A stretch of DNA of 64,000 nt from Aquimonas sp041395245 (GCA_041395245.1 JAWLAY010000011.1:133559-197558); one strand, 5' to 3'. Counted from the first letter of the stretch, positions 33,583 through 43,458 are shown. The notes: generated from the sequence alone by a model not told the origin. Numbers and translations are program-made.

Positions 33583-35613
33583 TCAGTGACCCGCAGCGCC
33601 TTCGAATCCATTGGCAAACATCGGCGGCACGACGTTGGCAGGTGTGATTGCATCGACGCCAAAGGACGCTGGAGCACCGGCCTCGGCCACACCCAGATTG
33701 ACACTGCCCTGCACCGGCGGCATGTCAGTCACCAACGAGAAGCGATAGAGCGTGCCCCAGTTGAGCGCATTGGTGGCGACCCCGGCATCACTTGGGCCCT
33801 GCCAGGTCAAGGTATTGCCCTGTCGGGTTTGCACCCATTCGTTCGCTGCGTCGCTGTCGGCATCGTTGAACGCGGCGGAAACCAGGCTCGCCGTCGCTGG
33901 CAAGGTCAAGCTGAAGCTGTTGAATCCGTGGTTGCGCATCACATTCAGGTTGTTGGCCGCTTCGGAACCCGTGGTGACCGCGCGGGCAAAATCGAAGTTC
34001 ATGACGGCGTAGTCATAGCGCCAGGTGCCGTCACCCAAATCGCTCACCTTGACGGCCACGCGAGCATGACCTTCATCCGCGGCCAACTCGGTGCTGTCTT
34101 CGTTGGGGTTGCTGGTGGTCGGCGACACCCATTGATCAATCGCAGGACCAAGCAGCAGGGGCGAACCATTGGTCAGCTGCCAATGCCCCGACGCCCAGTT
34201 GATGCTCACAGGTCGGCTGGCCATCGTGTTGTAAATGCTGATGTCGTCGCGAACCACATACCAAGACTCGAAACGATAGCTTGCGCCAGGGTGAATTGCC
34301 GGATCGAGATCGCTCTCGCGGACCCGCAGACGGAAGCCCAGCGTGGAACAGCTCGGCTCGCTGGAGTTGATGCAGGGTGCGCCGCTGTCCGCTGCGCCGT
34401 TGCAGTTCTTGTCGTACACCGACCCGCAACGTCCCCACTGCCCCGTCGCCGGAATGATCTCGCTGCGCGGCCCCAGATCGCCGGTGGAGTTGTTGTTGCC
34501 GGTTCCGTAGGTATCGCTGCAGCCACGCCCCAGGATGTGTCCGTTGCCCGGATTCTCATCGCAACTGACATTGATCGTCAGGAAGGCGTGCTTGACGCCG
34601 GACTGGCCGATCTGTTGCATGCTGCCGTCCGCGTTGACGCGGTAAAGATTCCAGATCAGGTAAGGGTGCTGATCATTGTTGTAGGGCGCCGTCGGCGAGG
34701 TGAACTTGGTGTTCCAGACCACATCCGCAGCCCAGGGCGCCGCGCTCGTCCCCAAGGGATCGCTCGGGATGGTCGCCGTTGACGAGCCGTTGGCCCGGTT
34801 GTTGCGCAGCGTCGAACTCGGCGTGTAGACCACGATGCCATCGACGCCACCGGGGCCATCTTCACCTGAGGCCAGCATCCATTGAGCCGTGAAGGACTGC
34901 ATGAACACGTCCGCCTCGTAGGTGCCGCCATTCGGCGCGGCCGTTCCCGGCCACTTGGAACTACCTTTGGGCATCGGCAACACGACGCTGTCCGTCGCAA
35001 TGCGGGAGCCCATTTCCATCGCCGCGACCACGTAATCCGCGATGCCCGGTCGGCCCGCGGCGGCGGCGGCTTCAGCGGTGACGCGCAAATCCATCGCGCG
35101 CACGATCATCCGCGGCGAGCTACCGCCTTCGATCTTGTACATCATGCGGTCGATGTAGAACCACGCCTTGCCATCCGCGCTCACGACATCCAGTTGGAAT
35201 GCATTGTCCTTGCGCGGGCGCAAGGTGAAATTGCGCAGATCGATGTCATGCGGAAACAGTCCGCCGGTGGCCTTCAACAAATAGCCGCCGTTGGCCTGCA
35301 ACTGGCCACCCTGAAAGCCGACGAAGTCCAGATCGGCGACGCGAATCTGCAAACCGCCATCCTGCTTCAGCGACACCGTGTCGAACTGCGGGCGGTGACT
35401 ATTGGACTTGACGGTCGCAGCACGCTCCACTGACAGACCCAGCAAACCCATCGGCCCGTCGAACCAGGCGATATCCATCGCCCCACCCCAAACCGTCAAG
35501 GTCTGCTCCTTCGCCGGCTGCGAAACCGCTTCCGTCGGCGCCGTTGCAGCTATACTTCCCGTGCTACCGAGGAGCCCCAATCCCACCGCAACCACCAACA
35601 ACGAAGTACGCAT
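33583..35613 (-). CDS. Large secreted protein of unknown function with FANGFE-type C-terminal tail
   Basis: Encodes 676 residues; AGGGGTGAGAA precedes the ATG. A signal peptide (RTSLLVVAVGLGLLGSTGSIAA) is followed by an Ala/Pro linker and a strand-rich body. Conspicuous is a Cys-rich Gly/Asn region (SCDENPGNGHILGRGCSD, NNNSTGDLGPRSEIIPATG, CGSVYDKNCNGAADSG), which may bind metal or be disulfide-linked. The final residues PPMFANGFEGAAGH resemble a short tail I recall on many exported proteins of Rhodanobacteraceae. No enzyme domain is recognised. It lies 73 bp after the pentaheme cytochrome gene in the same direction, suggesting joint function outside the cytoplasm. Confidence 0.75.
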   Translation of the reverse strand: MRTSLLVVAVGLGLLGSTGSIAATAPTEAVSQPAKEQTLTVWGGAMDIAWFDGPMGLLGLSVERAATVKSNSHRPQFDTVSLKQDGGLQIRVADLDFVGFQGGQLQANGGYLLKATGGLFPHDIDLRNFTLRPRKDNAFQLDVVSADGKAWFYIDRMMYKIEGGSSPRMIVRAMDLRVTAEAAAAAGRPGIADYVVAAMEMGSRIATDSVVLPMPKGSSKWPGTAAPNGGTYEADVFMQSFTAQWMLASGEDGPGGVDGIVVYTPSSTLRNNRANGSSTATIPSDPLGTSAAPWAADVVWNTKFTSPTAPYNNDQHPYLIWNLYRVNADGSMQQIGQSGVKHAFLTINVSCDENPGNGHILGRGCSDTYGTGNNNSTGDLGPRSEIIPATGQWGRCGSVYDKNCNGAADSGAPCINSSEPSCSTLGFRLRVRESDLDPAIHPGASYRFESWYVVRDDISIYNTMASRPVSINWASGHWQLTNGSPLLLGPAIDQWVSPTTSNPNEDSTELAADEGHARVAVKVSDLGDGTWRYDYAVMNFDFARAVTTGSEAANNLNVMRNHGFNSFSLTLPATASLVSAAFNDADSDAANEWVQTRQGNTLTWQGPSDAGVATNALNWGTLYRFSLVTDMPPVQGSVNLGVAEAGAPASFGVDAITPANVVPPMFANGFEGAAGH

Positions 35614-35686
35614 TTCTCACCCCTGAAAGATAGTCACCGCGGCAAAGCCGCTTCCACCCCAACTGACACACCACGCAAAGGCCAAA

Positions 35687-37582
35687 TCACAAGGTCTGCG
35701 CTGCCATTTTCATCGTTACCGGTGCCGAGCGCCCATAGCTTGGATTCGACCACAACGAATACAGGTACTCGCCACGGGTCTGATCCTGCGGGCCGACACT
35801 GAATGGCCGCCCCGGTCCACCGGCACACATCGTGTTTTCATCTTCGATGCCCCGTTCCACGGCTTGATTGCGCAGGAACTCGATGTAGTCCCGGCTGGCA
35901 ACCTGAAACTGCAGGCGCGCTTCGACCCGCACACCGGCCGGTGTGCCTTCGGGCAACGCGATCGAATAGCTGACCTGATCAAAATTCACCAGCCGATGCG
36001 CGCCTGACGGATCAGTTGGATAGCTGATGCCGACCGGCGCGATTTCCGGGTTGTTGCCACCGGTAAAGCCCAGCGGCGGAATGCGGTTGTCCTTGGCGAT
36101 GCAATTGTTGAGGGCGAAATGAAACATCTCGCGGCCTTGCGCGTCAGACGTCTTACAGGTGCTGGACGCGCTGTCCCAGATGCCCTGTTTGACCTCGTAA
36201 ATCCGCGTCTGCGCGCTGCTGCTCAGCGCGCCCGTATTGGGATCAAAAACGCCATCGCTCCACAGCAGGTTGTCGCTGGCGTCGAAGACGCGGATGTCCA
36301 ACCACATCCGCCGCCCTTCCGAGTAGCCGGTGGGCAGCTTGTGGCCGCTCAGATTGGTCACTTTGACGTTGACGCTCAGCGTGTCGGCGACGCGGGAGCC
36401 GGTGACGTCAAGCGTTGCACTCTGCTCGGTCAGCATCTGCAGCGAACGTTGACTGGCCTGATCGAACGCAGTGCCCAGATTGAGATTGGGAAACTCGCCC
36501 TTGAGGATCTGCGGAATCCAGGTGTTGGCACCGGCAAAGTGATGTTGCGGCAGATTGCCGTTGCGATTGGGGCCGCCCGCCGCCGCTTCAAAATGCACTT
36601 CGGGATCAGGATCGTAGGCATTCGGCATATGGCATTGCTGACAGGGCTGGGCGGGTTCCACCGATGAGGTGGTGTGAACCACGCCATTTGCCTCGGCGCC
36701 ATCGGCGAACAGCGCTTCACCGGCGAAGTCGCTGGCAAGCCACTCCGAATAGGTCCGCTCGATGGGGAAAGCGATCCCGGTGTCGACACCGTTGTCGTCG
36801 ATGAGCGTGCGCAGAATCTGCCCACCGACCGTTGGCGAACTCACATTGTGGCAACTACCGCAATGTTCGCTTTGCGTATGGAATGCGGAAAACTTCCACG
36901 GGTGGGGCGGCTCGAAGGGCGCACCGAAATGTTGAATCGGGTAGCTGTAGGGACCGGCACGACAAGGCTCGTTCGCACCATTCGGGCAACTCTGATCGTC
37001 TAGCCAGAAATCGGCATTTTCGCGAATGCCGGGCTCGCCTTGTGGGCCCTGCGCCTGCATGCGATGGCAGGTGTGACAACCAATGCCCGCATAGTCGTTG
37101 TTGAACAACGAGGACTGATCGTGCGATCCCCGCAGGCGGCAACCGTTGGCACCATCGATGATGCCGCCCGAACCATCCTTGCGCACCCGTCCGCCAAACC
37201 AGCCTTCTGGCGTGTGACAACGCAGACAGAACTCACCGATCCCTTCCAGACCAAGCGCCTCGCCGTCGGCATTGGCGACATCCAGTGCTGCCCAGAACAA
37301 CGGATCGCGGCTCGAATTGGCCATCATGCTGCCCTGCCAACCGACCGCAGGGTAATAGGTTTCCAAGGCGCCGCCGCTGTGGCATCCGGCACAATTGCCT
37401 GAGCTCTGGATGTCGTGGACCAGGCCTGGCTGGGTGCCTCGTGGCGTGAAGTCGATCACGCCCTCGCCTGCCGCAAAGGCCGCCGCGCCGAGAACCAGCA
37501 GACCCACGCCTCCCACCCAGCGCCCGAAGCGCGTCAAAGGACTTCGCCAAACCATGCGGCACCACATCTGCAAATCAGGCAC
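35687..37582 (-). CDS. Secreted pentaheme c-type cytochrome
   Basis: Encodes up to 631 residues from GTG (AGG upstream); ATGs five and nine codons later are alternatives. A signal peptide or anchor (WVGGVGLLVLGAAAFAAG) precedes the mature protein. Five heme-binding motifs are visible: CAGCH, CLRCH, CHTCH, CGSCH and CQQCH. The second half is heme-free and carries NVKVTNLSGHKLPTGYSEGR, a module often attached to extracytoplasmic multiheme proteins. Electron transfer in the periplasm or at the outer surface is likely; substrate and partner are unknown. No cytochrome maturation genes are nearby. Confidence 0.88.
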   Translation of the reverse strand: MPDLQMWCRMVWRSPLTRFGRWVGGVGLLVLGAAAFAAGEGVIDFTPRGTQPGLVHDIQSSGNCAGCHSGGALETYYPAVGWQGSMMANSSRDPLFWAALDVANADGEALGLEGIGEFCLRCHTPEGWFGGRVRKDGSGGIIDGANGCRLRGSHDQSSLFNNDYAGIGCHTCHRMQAQGPQGEPGIRENADFWLDDQSCPNGANEPCRAGPYSYPIQHFGAPFEPPHPWKFSAFHTQSEHCGSCHNVSSPTVGGQILRTLIDDNGVDTGIAFPIERTYSEWLASDFAGEALFADGAEANGVVHTTSSVEPAQPCQQCHMPNAYDPDPEVHFEAAAGGPNRNGNLPQHHFAGANTWIPQILKGEFPNLNLGTAFDQASQRSLQMLTEQSATLDVTGSRVADTLSVNVKVTNLSGHKLPTGYSEGRRMWLDIRVFDASDNLLWSDGVFDPNTGALSSSAQTRIYEVKQGIWDSASSTCKTSDAQGREMFHFALNNCIAKDNRIPPLGFTGGNNPEIAPVGISYPTDPSGAHRLVNFDQVSYSIALPEGTPAGVRVEARLQFQVASRDYIEFLRNQAVERGIEDENTMCAGGPGRPFSVGPQDQTRGEYLYSLWSNPSYGRSAPVTMKMAAQTL

Positions 37583-37751
37583 TTAGCCTAGCGCCTAGGG
37601 GATTTGACGGCAAACCTCGTCGCCCGAATGGCGCACTCAGGTGCGCGAACTCGTCGTCAGCACGGACACCAAGGCTTTACAAAACAACCCGTTGCATGAT
37701 GACTGCCGCACCGGGATCGACACGTCATGGCCCATTGCGACCGCCGTTTCG

Positions 37752-38549
37752 TTACGCCGTTGCACGTTCAGTGCGCGCAGGCGGGGCCGACAGAGCGATC
37801 TGCTCATCCTGACGCAACACATGGAACCCCGTGGCACGCATGGCCTCGCCTGCGGCCTCACTGCCATAGTGGTAAAGGCGCAGGCGCGAGTCCCACTCGC
37901 GCGGATACTCGCGCAACACATCATCCAGTCCGGTGTGCGAAGGATTGCCTTGCAGACCGCAGTCGTGCAGCAGAAGCTCACTGCTGTATTCCCGCAGTAC
38001 CTCTGGAATCGGACGGGTGTCGCCACTGAACACAAAGCTGCCTCGCAGGGCCAATCCAAACGCCGTATTCGGCGCGTGGTGACGCGCTGCAAACACCTCG
38101 AAATGCAGGCCCTGGTGCCAGAATCCCTGCGAAACCGGAACCACCGCGAACGCGTCCCAGAAGTTGGCGCCGCCCTCGGCCAGCACACTGGGGTAATCCG
38201 CCAAGCGGGACTGCAGAATCGGGATCAGCGCGGCAGGCAGAAACAGACGACAGCGACCGCGCCGCTCGGGATCGAAATACAACTGGAAGAACAAGCGCTC
38301 CATGCCGCCAATGTGGTCGAGATGGGCATGGGTGATGAACAGCGCGTTCGGAGGCTGACCATACGCATCGAGATACCGTGTCAACGCCTCGGTGCCGCAA
38401 TCGATCATCAGCACCGGCTCGTCGTCGCACTCCAGCACCGCCGAGGCCGAACCCAGTTCGACCGCCGCACTGCTGCCAACCCCCAACATGCGCAGGCGCC
38501 AATCGCCGCCAGCGGGATGGCTTTGGTTGACCGGTGCGGCAGCACTCAT
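37752..38549 (-). CDS. Metallo-beta-lactamase fold hydrolase
   Basis: Encodes 265 residues. The MBL metal-binding motif is FITHAHLDHIGGME; further ligands lie in SGDTRP and LLHDCGLQ. The start RMLGVGSSAAVELGSASAVLE resembles RNase Z-like or phosphodiesterase MBL proteins, but a specific substrate cannot be assigned. It overlaps the ilvA end by four bases, so it is downstream and co-translated with ilvA. The 169 bases between it and the cytochrome gene show no feature beyond a short CCTAG/CTAGG dyad near the cytochrome start. Confidence 0.85.
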   Translation of the reverse strand: MSAAAPVNQSHPAGGDWRLRMLGVGSSAAVELGSASAVLECDDEPVLMIDCGTEALTRYLDAYGQPPNALFITHAHLDHIGGMERLFFQLYFDPERRGRCRLFLPAALIPILQSRLADYPSVLAEGGANFWDAFAVVPVSQGFWHQGLHFEVFAARHHAPNTAFGLALRGSFVFSGDTRPIPEVLREYSSELLLHDCGLQGNPSHTGLDDVLREYPREWDSRLRLYHYGSEAAGEAMRATGFHVLRQDEQIALSAPPARTERATA

Positions 38550-40120
38550 GACTGCGCCGCTAGCAGCAAGCGGTAGGCGGGATTGGCGGTTTCCTCGCTA
38601 TGCGGATAACCGAGACCATCCAGAAATGCCTCGAACTGCGACTGATCGGACGCGGGAACCTGCAATCCCACCAGAATGCGTCCGTAATCCGCGCCGTGAT
38701 TGCGGTAGTTGAACAGGCTGATGTTCCAGTCGGGATGCATGGCGGCAAGAAACTTCATCAAGGCACCCGGACGCTCGGGAAAATCGAAGCGGAACAGGCG
38801 CTCATCCAAGGCCAGGGCAGACTTGCCGCCGATCATGTGCCGCAGATGCAGCTTGGCCAGCTCGTCGTGGGTGAGATCGAGCGTGGCAAATCCCTCATTG
38901 GAAAACTCGCGTGCGATCCGAACGCTTTCATCGGCCTGCCCACTGGTCTGCAGTCCGACGAAGATATGCGCCGAACTGGCATCACTGATGCGGTAGTTGA
39001 ACTCGGTAATGCTGCGGCCGCCGAGCAGACCGCAGAAACGTCGAAAACTACCGCGCTCTTCAGGAATCGTCACCGCCAGCAGCGCCTCGCGCTGTTCGCC
39101 GGTCTCCGCACGCTCGGCGACGAATCGCATGCGGTCGAAGTTCAGATTGGCGCCGGAGGTGATCGCCACCAGCGTCTCGCCAGCGTGACCGCCCCGCGCC
39201 GCATAGGCCTTCAATCCCGCCACCGACAGGGCACCTGCCGGCTCCAGCAGGCTGCGCGTATCGGCGAACACGTCCTTGATGGCCGCGCACAGGGCGTCGG
39301 TGTCCACGCAAATCACTTCATCCAGCAAGGCCCGGCACAAACGGAAGGTTTCATCGCCGACACGCTTGACCGCAGTGCCGTCGGAAAACAGCCCGACATC
39401 GAGCAGATTGACCACCTCGCCGGCCGAGATCGACTGTGCCATGGCGCAGGAATCCTGCGTTTGCACGCCGATCACCCGCACCTCGGGTCGCACCGACTTG
39501 ATGTAGGCCGCGACACCGGCGGCCAGGCCGCCGCCACCAATCGGCACAAACACCGCATGCAGTGCGTTGGTGTGCTGGCGCAGGATCTCCATGCCGACCG
39601 TGCCCTGTCCGGCAATCACCTCCGGATCATCGAACGGGTGCACGAAGGTGTAGCCCTCGCTCGCCAGCAATTGCTGCGCATGCGCGTAGGCATCACTATA
39701 TGAATCGCCATGCAGCACCACTTCGACCGCCTCGCCGCCATGACTGCGGACCGCATCGATCTTCATTTGGGGCGTGGTCACCGGCATCACGATCACCGCG
39801 CGACAGCCCAAACGTCGCGCCGCCAGCGCCACGCCCTGCGCGTGGTTGCCCGCCGAGGCCGCCAACACGCCGCAAGCCCGCTGCGCCGCATCGAGGCCAA
39901 CCATCTTGTTGTAAGCGCCGCGCAGCTTGAACGAAAACACCGGCTGGTTGTCCTCGCGCTTCAGCAACACCTTTGCCTGGCAGCGACTGGACAGACGCGG
40001 TGCGAATTCCAACTCGGTCTCACGCGCTACGTCGTAGACCCGCGAACGCAGAATCCGGCGCAGATAGTCATCCACAACCGACAGATCAGGGGACGCATTC
40101 AACGACTTAGGGCTGTTCAC
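38546..40120 (-). CDS. ilvA: Threonine ammonia-lyase, biosynthetic
   Basis: Encodes 524 residues. The PLP lysine is in QPVFSFKLRGAYNKM, the phosphate-binding Gly loop is PIGGGGLAAGVA, and ASAGNHAQGVALAA is the typical Asn-Gly region. Two ACT-like regulatory domains follow (IPEERGSFRRFCGLLGGRSI; FDFPERPGALMKFLAAMHP), as in the isoleucine-inhibited enzyme. It makes 2-oxobutanoate for isoleucine. The MBL gene is translationally coupled behind it. Confidence 0.96.
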   Translation of the reverse strand: MNSPKSLNASPDLSVVDDYLRRILRSRVYDVARETELEFAPRLSSRCQAKVLLKREDNQPVFSFKLRGAYNKMVGLDAAQRACGVLAASAGNHAQGVALAARRLGCRAVIVMPVTTPQMKIDAVRSHGGEAVEVVLHGDSYSDAYAHAQQLLASEGYTFVHPFDDPEVIAGQGTVGMEILRQHTNALHAVFVPIGGGGLAAGVAAYIKSVRPEVRVIGVQTQDSCAMAQSISAGEVVNLLDVGLFSDGTAVKRVGDETFRLCRALLDEVICVDTDALCAAIKDVFADTRSLLEPAGALSVAGLKAYAARGGHAGETLVAITSGANLNFDRMRFVAERAETGEQREALLAVTIPEERGSFRRFCGLLGGRSITEFNYRISDASSAHIFVGLQTSGQADESVRIAREFSNEGFATLDLTHDELAKLHLRHMIGGKSALALDERLFRFDFPERPGALMKFLAAMHPDWNISLFNYRNHGADYGRILVGLQVPASDQSQFEAFLDGLGYPHSEETANPAYRLLLAAQS

Positions 40121-40178
40121 GGACTACCTGCATGACGAAGGGCGGCAACGCGCTGACCGCAGCGCATCGTGTGGCCGA

Positions 40179-40184
40179 ATCATA
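40179..40184 (-). promoter_or_regulatory. Candidate -10 element of ilvA
   Basis: TATGAT on the minus strand, about 60 bases before the ilvA ATG. The -35 is weak. Confidence 0.4.
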
Positions 40185-40318
40185 GGGGCTTGGCCGGATG
40201 CTGTGCGCGGCCGGATTGGCTCAACGACGGATTGGCGCGAGCCCGCGCCCAACGCCACTGGCAAAAGTCGCCCATCAATGATGCACTGCGCGCCTCTCTC
40301 TTCCGAACGAGCATCGTC

Positions 40319-42745
40319 GTGGCCTGGATTCGTCGTCTGTTGCTGTTGGCTGTTATCGGTCTCGTCCTGCTGGCGGGTGGCGCGTGGTGGGCCTTGCGCG
40401 AAAGTCTGCCGGTTCTGGATGGACAGCAGCCCCTGCACGGTCTGCAGGCGGACGCTCGCATCGAACGCGATGAACTGGGCACGGCAACGATCCGCGCGGC
40501 CAGCCGACAGGACGCACTGAGGTCGCTGGGATTTGTCCACGCGCAGGAGCGCTTTTTCGAAATGGATCTGCTGCGGCGCTCCGCGGCGGGCGAACTGAGC
40601 AGCGTGTTCGGCCCCGTGGCACTGCCCCGGGATCGCGCCAATCGGCTGCACCGGATGCGCCACCGCGCGCAGCAAGCGGTCAAAGACTTGTCGACCGACG
40701 ATCAAGCCGCACTCGCCGCCTATGCCGACGGCGTGAATGCGGGACTTGCGGCGCTGCAGACGCGGCCATGGGCCTACTGGTTGTTGCGTCACCAGCCCGG
40801 CGAATGGAAGGCGGAAGACAGTCTGTTGGCCGGTTTCGCGATGTTCTTCGATCTGCAGGACAGCCAGAACCGCCGCGAGCTGGCCTGGCTGCAGATGCGC
40901 GAACACCTTCCGTCCGAGGTCGTGAATCTGCTGGCGGCCGATGGCAGCGAGTGGGACGCGCCGCTGATGGGTGATGCGCGCGCCGCACTGAGCGCCGAGC
41001 AGATTCGCGCCGCGTTCAAGTCACCCTTCAAGCCCTGGCAAGCGACACCGGCGTCGCTTGAAACGCAGGATGCGCCAGTGCAGTCAGATACCCACTCGCC
41101 CGCAGCGGAAGTGGACCAAGATGCCGCTCCCGTCGGTAGCAACAACTTCGCGGTCGCGGGCGGTTTGACCGCCGATGGGCGCGCCATCGTGGCCGACGAC
41201 ATGCACCTCGGTCTGCGCGCGCCGAACATCTGGTTTCGCACCCGTTTGATCTATCCCGACGCCGACGCGCCGGACGGACAGGTCGATGCCACGGGCGTCT
41301 CGTTACCCGGCGTCCCGACGCTCGTGGTCGGCAGCAATCGTCACATCGCCTGGGGCTTCACCAACAGTTATGGCGACTGGGCGGACTGGGTGCTGGTGGA
41401 ATGGCTGGATACGGCACATACGCGCTACCGAACCGCCGACGGTGAAGCGCACGTCGAAAGTGTAGAAGAATGCCTCGATACGCACGGCGGCAACCCGGAG
41501 ATCCTGAGCATCCGCGAAACCCGTTGGGGCCCAATCTTGCACGATCTCGACGACACGCACAGCCTCGCGCTGCGCTGGACTGCCCACCAGCCGGGGGCCA
41601 TCAATCTCGACCTCGGCCGTCTGCTGAGTGCCGACAGCATCGACACGGCGCTCGACATCGCGCATTCGGCAGGCGTGCCTGCGCAAAATCTGCTGGTGGG
41701 TGATCGCCACGGCGACATCGCCTGGACGCTGATCGGTCGCATCCCGCGCCGAATCGGCGACTGCGATCCGAAAGCGCCGCTGGTTCCTGCACGCGGTTGC
41801 GACTGGGATGGATGGATCGCACCGGGCGCCACACCGAGCGTCGTTCGACCTGCGAATCAACGTCTTTGGACCGCGAACTCGCGCGTCGCCGACGCCGAGG
41901 CGCTCGCCCTGATCGGCGATGGCGGCTATGACCTCGGCGCACGGCAACGTCAGATTCGCGACGACCTGCAGGCTTCCGCGCGCTTCAGCGAGCCCGACTT
42001 ATTGGCAATCCAGCTCGATGATCGCGCCCTCTTCCTGCAGCGCTGGTGGGATCTGTACGAGAAAACGCTGGCCGCCTCGAACGATCCCGCGCTCGTGCCA
42101 CTGCGCGGCTTGCAGGCCCGATGGGATGGTCGCGCCTCGGCCGAGTCGGTGAGCTACCGACTGGCACGCGGACTGCGCAGCATCGTGCTGGAACGGGTGA
42201 CTGAACACCTTCTGCTGCCGGTTCGCGAAGCCATGGGCGAACGCTTCATGACTCCCAAGTTGAGTCAGCTCGAAGCGATACTCTGGCCCGCCATCGAAAA
42301 CGAGATTCCGGAGCTGCTGCCCGCCGACTACGCAGAATGGCAGGCATTCCTGCAGGCCAGCCTGCTCGAACTGCAGTCCCAGCTGCAGGCCGTGCCGGGC
42401 GATCTGGGTGATCGAAGCTGGGGTGAAAAGAACGCCACCCAGATCTGCCATCCGCTGGCCATGGCCCTGCCTGCCCTGCTGGCGGAACCGCTGTGCATGC
42501 CAGGCGAACCCCAAGGTGGCGACAGCAACATGCCGCGCGTGGCGGCTCCGGGCTTCGGTGCCAGTCAGCGCATGGTCGTCGCACCGGGCCACGAAGCGGA
42601 CGGACTGTTTCATATGCCGGGCGGCCAGAGCGGGCATCCCCTGTCGCCATTCTGGGGTGCGGGACACAACGACTGGATGCAGGGCAAGCCATCGCCGTTC
42701 CTGCCCGGTGAAACCCGCCACACCCTGATCCTTAACGCCGATTGA
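40319..42745 (+). CDS. Penicillin amidase family (S45) N-terminal nucleophile hydrolase
   Basis: Encodes 808 residues from a GTG before AWIRRLLLLAVIGLVLLAGG, an N-terminal signal anchor. An upstream ATG reading would add 50 poorly conserved residues. Family members are made as a precursor and cut autocatalytically; the beta chain would begin at Ser274 in PVGSNNFAVAG. The N-terminal region shows GFVHAQERFFEMDLLRR and ADGVNAG, and the later TGVSLPGVPTLVVGSNRHIAWG is typical. They cleave amide bonds of acyl compounds such as penicillins or acyl-homoserine lactones; which one here is unknown. Confidence 0.93.
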   Translation: MAWIRRLLLLAVIGLVLLAGGAWWALRESLPVLDGQQPLHGLQADARIERDELGTATIRAASRQDALRSLGFVHAQERFFEMDLLRRSAAGELSSVFGPVALPRDRANRLHRMRHRAQQAVKDLSTDDQAALAAYADGVNAGLAALQTRPWAYWLLRHQPGEWKAEDSLLAGFAMFFDLQDSQNRRELAWLQMREHLPSEVVNLLAADGSEWDAPLMGDARAALSAEQIRAAFKSPFKPWQATPASLETQDAPVQSDTHSPAAEVDQDAAPVGSNNFAVAGGLTADGRAIVADDMHLGLRAPNIWFRTRLIYPDADAPDGQVDATGVSLPGVPTLVVGSNRHIAWGFTNSYGDWADWVLVEWLDTAHTRYRTADGEAHVESVEECLDTHGGNPEILSIRETRWGPILHDLDDTHSLALRWTAHQPGAINLDLGRLLSADSIDTALDIAHSAGVPAQNLLVGDRHGDIAWTLIGRIPRRIGDCDPKAPLVPARGCDWDGWIAPGATPSVVRPANQRLWTANSRVADAEALALIGDGGYDLGARQRQIRDDLQASARFSEPDLLAIQLDDRALFLQRWWDLYEKTLAASNDPALVPLRGLQARWDGRASAESVSYRLARGLRSIVLERVTEHLLLPVREAMGERFMTPKLSQLEAILWPAIENEIPELLPADYAEWQAFLQASLLELQSQLQAVPGDLGDRSWGEKNATQICHPLAMALPALLAEPLCMPGEPQGGDSNMPRVAAPGFGASQRMVVAPGHEADGLFHMPGGQSGHPLSPFWGAGHNDWMQGKPSPFLPGETRHTLILNAD

Positions 42746-42809
42746 GATATTTTCGATTCCCCGCGAATCCTTTTGCCTTCCTGCCCACTCTTGCAGACAT
42801 TGAATTGAT

Positions 42810-42838
42810 CGCCATGGCTTGCCGACCAGGCCATGGCG
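42810..42838. repeat. Inverted repeat between the amidase gene and the sigma factor gene
   Basis: A 9-bp perfect dyad CGCCATGGC/GCCATGGCG has an 11-base loop. No U tract follows, so it is not a classical terminator; it may be a protein binding site or transcript-end hairpin. It lies in a 146-bp gap. Confidence 0.6.
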
Positions 42839-42891
42839 TCGAATCACACGGAATGTGTTACCCCACCACCTGACCTGCACAGGAACGGACG

Positions 42892-43422
42892 ATGACCGAG
42901 CCAGCGACCTGCCACCCCTTGCATCCGCTGCTTTGTGCCGCGCGCCAGGGCGATGCCGAGGCACTGAACCGCTTGCTGGCGCGCAGCCGGTCCCAGGTCA
43001 TCCGCTACGCCGAACGGCATTGCGCCGTCAACGATGTCGAGGACGCGGTACAGGAAACTCTGATCCTCACTGCGCGCTATCTGAATGCATTGCGGGTTCT
43101 GGAAGCGTTCAACGGCTGGCTGTTCCGCATCGTCAAACGCGAGTGTGATCGTCTGAAGCGTGCCGTGCGGATGAACGTCTACGACTATGCGCCGGACCTA
43201 CCCATGCCCGAACCGGTGCTGCAGTCGGCCAACGAACTGCGCCGCGACCTGACGACGGCGCTACAGTCGCTGCCGCCGCACTATCTGGAAGTGCTGCTGA
43301 TGCGCGACGCGGAAGAACTGACCATCGAAGAAATGGCGGAGCGTCTGGGTCTGCAGCGTGCAGCGGTCAAGTCTCGCCTGCACCGCGCCAGAGCGATGGT
43401 GCGCGAGTACCTCAAACCCTGA
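42892..43422 (+). CDS. ECF-type RNA polymerase sigma factor
   Basis: Encodes 176 residues; AGGAACGG precedes the ATG. Region 2 is LLARSRSQVIRYAERHCAVN, DVEDAVQETLILTAR and FNGWLFRIVKRECDRLKR. Region 4 is LPPHYLEVLLMRDAEELTIEE followed by the recognition helix RLGLQRAAVKSRLHRARAM. No regions 1 or 3 are present, so it is a compact ECF factor. No anti-sigma gene is adjacent. The next three genes in the same direction form a DUF692/DUF2063 modified-peptide cluster, which it probably controls; copper or oxidative stress is a plausible signal by analogy. Confidence 0.9.
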   Translation: MTEPATCHPLHPLLCAARQGDAEALNRLLARSRSQVIRYAERHCAVNDVEDAVQETLILTARYLNALRVLEAFNGWLFRIVKRECDRLKRAVRMNVYDYAPDLPMPEPVLQSANELRRDLTTALQSLPPHYLEVLLMRDAEELTIEEMAERLGLQRAAVKSRLHRARAMVREYLKP

Positions 43423-43437
43423 CGCGTTCCTCACTGA

Positions 43438-43457
43438 GTTGCGGGTATTACCGCAAC
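43438..43457. promoter_or_regulatory. Dyad upstream of the precursor peptide gene
   Basis: GTTGCGG and CCGCAAC are separated by six bases, 15 bases after the sigma factor stop. It could be a regulator site or a weak hairpin. It directly precedes the motif TGTATCACCC. Confidence 0.45.
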
Positions 43458-43458
43458 C

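Noticed and set aside
37641..38576. 311-codon plus-strand open frame opposite the MBL hydrolase
   Set aside because: The minus strand encodes a clear MBL protein coupled to ilvA.
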